NCBI GenBank assembly: GCA_026120185.1
Contig: JANUWF010002121.1
Location: forward strand, 557,501-621,500
Length of the DNA stretch: 64,000 bases
Source: Voacanga thouarsii
Taxonomy: Eukaryota > Streptophyta > Magnoliopsida > Gentianales > Apocynaceae
Direction: 5' to 3'
Below the pieces are notes generated by a model. The model saw only the letters and a program-made list of their open reading frames with translations, was not told the DNA's origin and did no database searches. Position numbers and translations under genes: made by a program. This document shows positions 1 to 8,615 of this stretch, piece by piece. Each line of letters begins with the position of its first letter. Within the stretch, counting starts at the first letter, position 1.

Positions 1-128
1 AGTATATAAATCAATAAAGAAAAAAAAAAGAAAAAATGGCAAGAGAAATTTTATATCGATGGAGGAAATAACGATGTGGCGGAAAACAGGGCAGGGATTC
101 TCTACAATGACACTGTAGACCAATTGAA

Positions 129-200
129 AGGGATGTAGCGCAGCTTGGTAGCGCCTTTGTTTTGGGTAAAAAATTTCATGGCCTTGGACAGACATATTTT
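129..200 (+). pseudogene. trnP-UGG: Degenerate plastid-type tRNA-Pro (UGG)
   Basis: The 5' half matches plastid tRNA-Pro: acceptor strand AGGGATG at 129-135, D arm with GCGCAGCTTGGTAGCGC, and an anticodon stem and loop with TTTTGGG. The 3' half has decayed: there is no recognisable GGTTCAAATCC T arm and no acceptor complement, so it cannot fold into a tRNA. It lies about 90 bases upstream of trnW in the same orientation, as on the plastid strand that encodes both. Gene identity is fairly certain; its end is approximate. Confidence 0.75.
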
Positions 201-289
201 CATTTTATGATACTATTATACATGCGAGATGTATTGGGGGTACAAAAAGAATCCTTTTTCTTTACAGTCGTATCTACTGTGATAAGAAA

Positions 290-363
290 GCGCTCTTAGT
301 TCAGTTCGGTAGAACGTGGGTCTCCAAAACCCGATGTCGTAGGTTCAAATCCTACAGAGCGTG
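290..363 (+). tRNA. trnW-CCA: Plastid-derived tRNA-Trp (CCA), intact in sequence
   Basis: A complete 74-nt cloverleaf is visible. Acceptor GCGCTCT (290-296) pairs with AGAGCGT (356-362), discriminator G at 363. The anticodon arm reads GGGTCTCCAAAACCC with anticodon CCA, and the T arm contains GTAGGTTCAAATCCTAC. Many plant mitochondria use this plastid-derived tRNA-Trp. Here it sits in a segment whose other genes are decayed, so it is probably a passenger; plastid-type tRNAs can keep Pol III boxes A and B, but expression in the nucleus is unproven. Confidence 0.9.
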
Positions 364-488
364 ATTTTTTTATTCTTAGATCGAATTAGACTGAAATGGA
401 TTCAGTAACTTGCACAGCAATAGGAATTGGACCTCCTGTGGATTAAATAAAAAGAAAGGAGGAGGTCAATAAAAAAAAGAGATGTTAA

Positions 489-514
489 TCAAAGGTCCAA
501 CTGATCACCACGTC
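489..514 (-). pseudogene. petG: 3' end fragment of plastid petG
   Basis: On the minus strand the bases encode the last residues of the cytochrome b6f subunit PetG (RGDQLDL then a stop at 489-491). Homology ends after about eight codons, near 514. petG opposite to trnW and trnP is the plastid gene order, so 129-514 is one plastid-derived patch with its right border here. The fragment is too short to be functional. Confidence 0.75.
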
Positions 515-2250
515 CGTAAGGGATTGAAAGCGCGTAGTCCCTCGATTCAGGGATCGATAGCGTCTTCCTCGGTCGGTAGATGGGCATGAATGGAGCTTCC
601 AGGAGTTAGTGCATTGATGCTGAGAATCGTCTTTGATTCGTAGATACGGTATAAGAAAAAAAGATTAGCTATGGCCTTACCTCACTACTAAACACCCTCT
701 TCCCACTTCCCTTGAGCCTTAGGTGAAGCAGTCGGCTGTGGTTCTCTTCTCATTGATTGAATAGATCCCGAGACAAAGTTCAGTTACGTGGGTTAAGTTT
801 GCTTATAGGCGGAAAGCCTATAAGAGGCCTAAAAGTAATAAAAAAGAGGCACATAAGCAAGACAGACGAATCATTTCTCTTGAGAGACTCTATTTAGCAT
901 ATTTGTTGCTGTTCTTAGGTCCCCATATTAGGAGTTCCAGTTCTAACCGGTATACCCGATGCTACTACAGGTTGGTAGTCTTTAGTCAATGTCCAAGACA
1001 AATTGGGTCTTCCACATTAGTAGTTGCTAACTGCTAACAAGGTTTCCAATAGTCCCATTTCATAAGCCGATAGATATACCCAGATCCAGTCTGGTCAGTG
1101 CAAGCACTGATAGCTCTTGGTAGTTGTCTTTCCTTCGATGCATGAATCCAATTCGGGGATACACGACAGAATAAATTATTTGCTAATTAATTGATAGTAA
1201 CTATTTAAGAATCGACTATGAATGACTCCTCGCTATTCACTTCGGTTTATGGTAAAAAATTATGTAGGAAAGATGACCTGGTGGTTTAAGGCGTAGCATT
1301 TGATTAGTGAGCGATGTGTCTTTCTGACATGCCGTGGGTGTAGCTCTTTACTTGATTAAGTTAAATAATAGAAAAAGGTATATTATTGAGCTCCGGCTGG
1401 AGAAGTCCTTCTTGCCGAATGAGAGAAAGAATATGGAGGAGTTGGTGAGGTGCTTTTTCAAGTATGTCTCAAGACCCAGACGTAGCTGTAGTAGCTGCAT
1501 TGTCTCAAACAGTTGGCGGGCTTGTCTATAGAGCCCATTGAAAGAGTTATCTGAGCCCCCTGAGGGTTATAAAAAGGGTTGCTCTCGCTCCTGTTCTGAA
1601 GCCAGCAAGTACTCTTTCTCTTTATTAAGGATATGATAGTTGCTTACAAGAGAGTATGGTCATCTGACCAAGTCTTTTTCTTTTTCTGGTATGTAGCTCC
1701 GCGACCTAGGAGCGCATCATCGGGGCAGGGCGAAACGAACATAGGATCGTGGCCCTTTTCTTGTTTCTTTTGTTTGTGTCCGGTCCGTTGTGTGTGTTTT
1801 TTAAGGGGGCTGCTACTCTGGGGCATCAAATTCCTCTTCTTTCTTTTGTCGTTGATCTCACATTGAGAGCAGCTCCTTCTTGTTCGGGGTCATCGGATGA
1901 GAGATCTTCCTCCGACTCCGAGAAATCGGTCGGTTAAGCTTGCTTAACGCCCTCGACTCACCTCTCTCTCTATAAAAACCCCTTCCCGGAGGAGAAGCTC
2001 CAGGATGAGTATGTCCTGGATTCCCAGATTCATTCTCGTCCTAATCCACCATGGAATTTTTTGAATCTACAAAAACATTTTAGGAGAGGGCAATGATCTT
2101 CTCAAAGATCACAAGGTGCTGAAGTGGCAGGATAAGTAGGTTTTTGTGAAAGGGATGCTCTTATCATGTTATAAAAAAATTCCTCTATTTGATGTCGATT
2201 CATCCACACTTCCATTCCTTGTAGAGGAAGGCTAACTCGTTTGTTGGTCG
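515..2250 (+). other. Mitochondrial-like noncoding stretch leading into the nad1 trans-intron half
   Basis: About 1.7 kb without a recognisable gene. Short open frames exist (for example 1334-1531 and 1633-1866) but resemble nothing I know and overlap one another. Because nad1 exon 4 follows, the right part should be the 3' half of the upstream nad1 intron, trans-spliced in most angiosperms; I cannot place where that half-intron begins. Confidence 0.55.
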
Positions 2251-2251
2251 G

Positions 2252-2285
2252 GAGCTGTATGAGCGGTAACATCCACGTACGGCTC
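2252..2285 (+). ncRNA. Group II intron domain V (nad1 intron upstream of exon 4)
   Basis: A 34-base hairpin begins GAGCTGTATG and ends ACGTACGGCTC. The lower stem pairs over seven base pairs with one G-T wobble and contains the catalytic AGC triad; a GTAA tetraloop is visible. The upper stem pairs imperfectly, consistent with decay. It lies about 45 bases before nad1 exon 4, the expected distance from domain V to a 3' splice site. Confidence 0.8.
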
Positions 2286-2330
2286 CGTGAGAAGGGCGGT
2301 GGACAGAAATGGCCTTGTTGTACCTCACTC

Positions 2331-2394
2331 TCGTCTTCAATGGGGTCTGCTCTTTTTTTTTTTTTGGGAGAGTATGCCAATGTGATCTTAATGA
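2331..2394 (+). pseudogene. nad1: nad1 exon 4 (exon d), NADH dehydrogenase subunit 1
   Basis: The frame reads SSMGSALFFFLGEYANVILM, the transmembrane stretch of complex I subunit ND1 that this exon encodes. It differs from the usual plant sequence by one extra Phe, from a T run lengthened by three bases at 2353-2365, and by Val for Met in the YANMILM motif. The exon is followed at 2395 by GTGCG, the group II 5' splice-site signature, and preceded by domain V. The exon start is uncertain by a few bases. As part of a broken segment it is treated as a pseudo-exon. Confidence 0.85.
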
Positions 2395-3055
2395 GGTGCG
2401 GGGCTTTTCATCTGACATTCGTTGGGCTTCCCTCCTAGGGAGCCTGCGTCCCGACGTTTTTATGCAATAAACCCCTTCGGCCAAAGACTAGTGGTAGGTG
2501 GTCCCGCGGAGCTTTCGGAAAAGAGTAGCCTAGCGTGTAAGCACAGCAATGAACCGCGGCGAACCCTCAGACGACCTATCTAAGATTAGGGGGGAGATCC
2601 TCAGTAGTGGTGACCCTTTCATTCTTCCACGGACTGATACATGTACCGAATGCACATACGGGAAAGTTGACTCCTAGGTCTGGAACCTGGGGGGTTGCTC
2701 CGAGAAATCCTTTCTTTCTTGTCCACTCAGGGGGGTGCGGACACACTCGCGTGGATTACAGTGACAGCTTACAAGAATGGCGGGAAGTTAACGAGTACTC
2801 GACGATATTCGGGGATGGATGTAGACCCATCGGGCAGGGATAATCATTCCGGTCCTGGGAGAGGTAGCGACCATTCTCAAGAACCAAAAAGACCGAGCTG
2901 AGGGAAGGAAGCCCTATGAGTCACCGAAGGCGGGAGGGCCTTGATCTATCAATAGAGGGAGCAAAAAATGGGCTTTGCTCCCCTTTACAATATGAAGAAA
3001 GAAATAAGGGTCGAAGTTTAGACCGCTCACAGTAGTTCTACCTATAGAAAGGATC
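2395..3055 (+). other. 5' portion of nad1 intron 4 (group II) upstream of matR
   Basis: The stretch begins with GTGCG immediately after nad1 exon 4 and runs to the matR start. It is the domain I-III part of the group II intron that hosts matR. I did not derive a full fold. The 661-base distance between exon and matR start is of the size expected in angiosperms. Confidence 0.7.
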
Positions 3056-4104
3056 ATGAAAGAGGTGATCGGAATAGTACTCGAATCCATTTACGATCCC
3101 GAGTTTCCGGACACATCGCACTTCCGTTCGGGTCGAGGCCGACACTCGGTCCTAAGACGGATCAAAGAAGAGTGGGGAACCTCTCGCTGGTTTTTGGAAT
3201 TCGACATCAGGAAGTGTTTTCACACCATCGACCGACATCGACTCATCTCAGTCTTTAAGGAAGAGATCGACGATCCCAAGTTCTTTTACTCCATTTAGAA
3301 AGTCTTTTCCGCCGAACGACTCGTAGGAGGTGAGAAGGGCCCTTACTCCGTCCCACACAGTGTATTACTATCGGCCCTACCAGGCAACATCTACCTACAC
3401 AAGCTCGATCAGGAGATAGGGAGGATCCGACAGAAGTACGAAATTCCAATTGTTCAGAGAATCAGATCGGTTCTATTAAGGATAGGTCGTATTGATGACC
3501 AAGAAAACTCTGGAGAAGAAGCAAGCTTCAACGCTCCCCAAGATAACAATGCCATCATTGTGAGGAGGGTAAAGAGCATCCAACGCAAATCGGCCTTTCA
3601 TTCCCTTGTTTCGTCGTGGCACACCTCCCCCACAAGCACCCCCCGGCTCAGGGGGGACCAGAAAACGCCTTTCGTTTTCCCCCCTTCGTCGGCCCTTGCC
3701 GCCTTCCTTAATAAGCCCTCAAGCCTCCTTTGCGTCGCCTTCCTCGTAGAAGCCGCAGGGTTGAGCCCGAAGGCCGAATTCTATGGTAGAGAACGCTGTA
3801 ATAATAATTGGCCATGAGAGACTTTTTTAAGTATTGCAAAAGAAAGGGCCTGCTGATAGAGCTGGGCGGGGAGGCGATAATAGTTATCAGGTTAGAGAGA
3901 GGCCTGGCCCGCAAGCTGGCCCCCTTAAAAAGCCATTACTTAATAAGGATTTGTTACGCACGATATGCCGATGACTTACTATTGGGAATCGTGGGTGCTG
4001 TAGAGCTTCTTATAGAAATACAAAAACGTATCGCCCACTTCCTACAATCCGGGCTGAACCTTTGGGTAGACTCTGCAGGATCAACAACAATAGCTGCACG
4101 GAGT
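3056..4104 (+). pseudogene. matR: Truncated, disrupted mitochondrial maturase
   Basis: MatR is the intron-encoded maturase of nad1 intron 4, a reverse-transcriptase-derived protein that assists group II splicing in mitochondria. The reading starts MKEVIGIVLESIYDPEFPD at 3056 and stays in frame to about 3816. It is interrupted by TAG at 3296-3298, where the family has Gln (CAG). Near 3807-3810 one base is missing, shifting the frame; the second part (from 3808) continues through ICYARYADDLLLG with the YADD catalytic motif of reverse transcriptases near 3958-3978. A one-codon deletion is also visible in the RTGRRIDD region. Homology ends after AARST at about 4104, so the C-terminal half, including the maturase X domain, is absent. 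It cannot give a functional protein. Confidence 0.93.
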
Positions 4105-6507
4105 ACTAAGCAAGGTGCAACCTTCATCAAACGTTCATCAAATCAAGTATTTCTTTCTTGACCTCCTCTTTAAATTTTCGAAATCAAGACTCTTAGATGA
4201 GGGTTTTGATAGGTTGATAGAATAATGTGGGGTTGGAGATATGTATTTGGGTGAAGGGAATAGATTTAAAACATGAAGCATTAAATGAATGTTGTGATTC
4301 AAGAAGTATGGATTATGCTTTAAGATCATTGTGTGTTCATTATGATTAAGAGTTTTATGGATTTGATGTATGATGGACATTAAACCATCATTGTTGATTA
4401 TGCCTTCATGATGTTATATTTTTCAATAAATCCATAAATAATATTATGTCTAGCAGAAGATCACCTTTATTGTGGTTTATGTTAATACAAGCCTATTTTC
4501 GGACAAATCGGCATGTTATTTGTTGGACCCATGTGTGTATGAATATGTAAATAAATTTTCTCTAGTATTTCACTATAGTCATTCAAAATTATTATAAGAA
4601 CTACTTTTATTAGTTTTAGTATTATTCTTACTATCATTATTATTATTAATATAATTGATATTATTGTTTAATTTAATTGACTAATTTTGATGAACACAAA
4701 TATTTTCGAAACTAATAATTATTTAAAATATTGGTATTTTATTAGATAAATAAATAGAATATTTTTATTAAACATTATTAGATATAAGTAATAATACATT
4801 GGAATTAAGACCAAATGTCTTTTATATTCATATTATTATTAATTATCCTTACTAAAAATTTTGTATATTATTAATTAGCCTTACTCTTAAATATTATTTA
4901 TATGAGAATAATTTATTTATTATTAATTTTATTTTTCATTTATAATTTATTATTAAAATTATTTATAATTTATTATTAATATTACTTATTATTTGTAATA
5001 ATATTATTTATTATTTATTACCAATATTATTTAGGATTTATTATTAATATTACTCATTGTTTATTATTTGTTAATAAATAGTTAATATTATAATTTATTA
5101 TTTATTTATTATTTATAAAACCTATTTATTTTAACTTATCAAATTAATCTCATTCTATAAAATACCTTATCAACTAATGTTAAAGCATAAGGCGTTGTTG
5201 TCTTAACTAGATGTTGTTGTATCTAGTTGAGCTTATGCATGTTAGGCAAGGAATTATTTATTTAAATCAAGCATTGCCTAGATGCTGGGACTTATACCCT
5301 ATATTTACCCCGGGCGGGGTTAGGTTGCCTTGAACTATCTTGGAAGGTGATTGTATGAAGGAAAAGCAAGAGATTAGGTAAGTCCTTGCATAAAGATGTT
5401 TGTGAACAAATACTTTTCTGCAAGTCAAATGCATTGATTGTCATGGAAGATGTATCTTGAGATGCAATTACGGACACTATATTCCTTCTTCTAAAATAGA
5501 ATAATTTTTTTCAAGCTAACAATTTTTCGAGTAAAACAATAATTTTTTCTTAAACAATATTTTACTTAAAGTTGTTTGAAAACTATAATTGCTACTTCAA
5601 AGAAAGCTCTTCGTTGATTTTACATTTTCTAAGTGGAATAAGCATAACGTTGATTACTCAATAAGGGTAGACTTCTAGGACTAGTCTTTGAAAGGTTGGG
5701 TAAGTCTCTTAATAGGAGGCCACCTTTGAGGGGTGAACCTTGCCTAGACAAGATTACAGTTCTTGTTGGTCAAGTTGGTCCGAGCTAGCAGTACAGTTCA
5801 GGTGGACTGTTTATTTCCAGGTGGACACCCGATATGTTTGGGTGTAGAGATGGAGGAGTTTCTCACCCAGTGAGCCATACACCCACCTTGTATCAGCATG
5901 CACAAAGTGTGGCATCCTGATCATTCTCTTGTCATGTTGCATAAAGTGTGGCATCTTGACCGCTCTCTTAACATAGTGCACAAAGTGTGGTGTTATGTCC
6001 ATGCATGAAGCATGACTTCATAGTCAACTTTATTAGAGTGGTTATTTCTTTTCAACTTGAGCATTTTTTACTTTACAAATGCTGATAAAACACCACTCAG
6101 TGTTCAAAGATAAATTTCTGGGCTTGTAGACTTTTTATTATGACTTGTTCAAAACTTGCATACATGAACTGTTTTTCTTAATATGCCATGAGCACACACA
6201 GGACTTATTGGAAAATATTTTTCACACCTTTTATATCATGTCTTTAGGTCGATCCTTCTTAGATGATCGATTTACTTATGCTACCATAAGTTTAGAAGAT
6301 TTATCCTGATGTATTTATTTGTTCGAGATTTTGGTTACCATCTATTTGTTTTAAGACATGTAAAGGTATTGTTTTAGGATTGTAATAAGTCTATTATTAA
6401 GTTAATTCCTTCTATATTTTCTATTACCTTGTTATAAAGACCTCTTGTCTTAAGGACGGGGCGATATCCTCGCCCCTTTTAGGGTATGTAGATAGCGGGG
6501 TGTTACA
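4105..6507 (+). mobile_element. E-family LTR, copy 1 (5' end removed by the mitochondrial junction)
   Basis: From 4105 the sequence is collinear with 35498-36950 (the second E copy) over about 1.45 kb with few differences. It continues past the point where copy 2 is cut, through a block of CACAAAGTGTGG repeats (5907-5995), to a typical LTR end: a GACCTCTTGTC/GGACGGGGCGA hairpin and GTGTTACA at 6500-6507. That end is shared with families A-D. No coding capacity is seen. The first E bases directly abut matR. Confidence 0.7.
4600..5160. repeat. Very AT-rich TTATTA-type block within E
   Basis: About 560 bases of almost pure A/T built from imperfect TTATT, ATTATT and AATATT units. The same block is present in E copy 2 at 35990-36525, so it belongs to the element rather than being a local expansion. 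No gene is visible. Confidence 0.75.
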
Positions 6508-6794
6508 AGGGCAGAAATATATATGGGCAGTATTTGAAGAGACTTAGACCATGTTATCAATATGGGAAAATGGGACATACTTTAACAAGTTGTCCAGATA
6601 CTAAGAAACAAGAAGATGGGCCCTTTGCTCAGGAGGAATTTAAATACAAAGAGTCACAGGGAAAGAAAGGACCCATCAGGATTCATGTAGAGTAAAGAAG
6701 GAGTAGATTGCAGAAGAAACCAAAAATAAACGTTTGATGGAATTAAGGTAAATATCAATTTCTAGGACGAATTTTTTTTGTAAGAAGAGAAGAA
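6508..6794 (+). mobile_element. 3' end of an A-family internal region with Gag zinc-knuckle remnant and PPT
   Basis: The stretch matches 55522-55809. It encodes CYQYGKMGHTLTSC (6552-6593), a retroviral-type Gag zinc knuckle (CX2CX4HX4C) whose second Cys is replaced by Tyr. It ends in a purine run (AAGAAGAGAAGAA) directly before an LTR start, the expected polypurine tract. Only about 200 bases separate knuckle and LTR, so no pol fits here: this is the gag-only A family. Its left side is interrupted by the E LTR end at 6507. Confidence 0.7.
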
Positions 6795-8292
6795 TGTAAT
6801 ACCTCGCATTTTACCTTTGATTGACTACTACTTGTAATAGGATGAGAATTTAAATCAATGGCTAGAACAAAAGATGATCGGTGTAATGAAACGAATATTT
6901 TGGTATAATAATATTTTGTCGAGACCTTAATGTAATTAATAGATTTGTTCTACCCGTACCTAAATTTTCGAAAGGCTATTATGGTCAATAAAATAAAAAT
7001 TTGAGCATACCCTAAGAAGGGAAATTGATCAGCATGATGAGATGCACGTTTTGGTGTGAATTATGTTATTCGGATTATCAGGGGCATTTTTGTCATTTTG
7101 ACCGCGCCTGCAACTCTCACCTCGAATTTGACCAAACTAAGAAAGAATTGAAGGTTTTAAGTATTACCAATGGATTTAGTGGAATTTTTGGAATTGAACG
7201 GTGAAATAAAATATTTTTCCGTTTCGAATCCATTTTTGGTCATTTTTGAGAAAAAAAAATTAGAAAATGCAATCAAAAATTTTGATGTGTGGCATTTTGT
7301 GATTGGTAGCCTTGGGAATGTGTGAACTTATGAGAGGTTACATGAAGAATTCATGCAAGATGCATGGAATTAAATAATTACAAGCTAAGTAGAAGAATGA
7401 TGTGTTGCAATCATACAAAATGATATTTTGTTTGATTGCAACACATCATTAGTGGGCCATTTAATTAAGGTCTTCTGCAATGTGATTGGTCAATACTTGA
7501 ACCTTGAGAAGGTGGTTGAATGGCAGAAAATTGGCCAAAAAAATTGGCAGCTTCAATAGAGAAAAGAAGAGAAACTTTTAGGAAGGAAATTACGTGGTTG
7601 GTATGTAAGTTTTCCATTGGAACACACCTATGTTTTAACCACCATATACTTAATTAAATTAATATTATCTTGGTCAAAAATCTGATGTGAATGGCGGTAG
7701 GAAGGCTGTTTACAGCAAGAAAAATTTGGCACCCTCAAGAGGAGAGAAATAAAGGAAAAGAAATCAAAAGAAAATTGCAAAAAGAAAGAAAAAGGTAGCT
7801 AGTGCATGTTTTTGGTGTAGTGTGTGAGTTCTTGACAGGGTCTTGGAGAAAATCACACCAAAAAGCTCTAAATACAAGGTAAAACCCTACCTTGCTTGAA
7901 TTAAAGTTGTTGTTGGGTGAATGGTGATCATTATGATATCAATTTTAAAATGAAAACATGATTTTCATGTCTTGATTTTGGATCAAAAGCAAGGGTTTAT
8001 AAACTTCATTGATGAACTTTTTATGTGTCTATTTGTGTCGGCTACCTAGAAGACTTATGGATATTATTTTGTGTGAGAAAGAACTGAATATTCAGGGTAG
8101 TTTGAAGGATTGCTTTTGGTTGATGAGATGATGACCAAAGTAGAATGAAAAAGGAAGTCACTTGGTTCGAAAAATGAATCATACTAGCTTTTGATTAGAA
8201 GAAGTGAATTTGTGTTGAATAAGCATGACACTCGTGAAAATTACAAAATCAAAGATGATTTGAAGGAAAACTGATTGAATTAATGTGATCAA
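6795..8292 (+). mobile_element. A-family LTR (array unit 1), left part
   Basis: Begins TGTAATACCTCGC right after the polypurine tract and matches the other A LTR starts at 19638 and 55810 over its length. At 8292 it is interrupted by a B LTR. The LTR continues at 48868-48873 at the matching internal position (compare uninterrupted copy 2 near 21089-21096). Plus orientation. It carries an AAGGTAA motif at 7876-7882. Confidence 0.75.
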
Positions 8293-8615
8293 TGTAATAT
8301 CCCATATTTTAATCATTGATTGGCCATTACTTGTGATTGGATGAGAATTTATATCAATACACAGAATAAAAGATGATCGGTATAATGAGACGAATATTTT
8401 GGTACAATAATATCTTGTCAGGACCTGGATGTAATTATTTAATTTGTTCTACCCGTACCCTAAATCTTTGGAAGGCCACTATTATTTAAAAAAAAAATAA
8501 GAATATAAGGGTACACTGAGAAGAGAAACTAATCAATGTAATAAACCTCATGTTTTGGTGTGAATTATGCTATCCGTGTTATCGGGGGCATTTTTATTAT
8601 TTTGACCGCTCCCGC
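8293..8615 (+). mobile_element. B-family LTR (copy 1), left part
   Basis: Begins TGTAATATCCCATATTTTAA and matches the 3' B LTR start at 45158. It differs consistently from A starts (TTTAATCAT against TTTACCTTTG). The preceding ATCAA (8288-8292) pairs with CTCAA at 48868-48872, the other side of the block. It is split at 8615 by solo LTR C and resumes at 11837. Confidence 0.75.

Larger units (their letters stand above)
1..4104 (+). other. Mitochondrial DNA segment (probable NUMT) carrying plastid patch, nad1 exon 4 and matR
   Basis: The segment contains, in order, plastid-type trnP, trnW and the end of petG, then a group II intron domain V, nad1 exon 4, and the nad1 intron 4 maturase matR. 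This combination is diagnostic of angiosperm mitochondrial DNA. matR breaks off after about two fifths of its usual length of roughly 650-670 residues, and the sequence switches within a few bases to a repeat that also occurs at 35498-36950 without any mitochondrial DNA. matR carries an internal stop, a frameshift and several substitutions, so the copy is not under coding selection. I infer an old nuclear insertion copied from DNA, since introns are retained. The left end lies outside the window. Confidence 0.85.

Noticed and set aside
129..200. A functional tRNA-Pro
   Set aside because: The 3' half lacks a T arm and an acceptor complement.
1633..1866. Overlapping open frames on both strands in the mitochondrial part
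   Set aside because: Mutually overlapping, no known motif, and located in intron or spacer sequence.
2241..2438. A free-standing 65-aa gene
   Set aside because: Only the centre (2331-2394) is nad1 exon 4; the rest is translated intron, including domain V.
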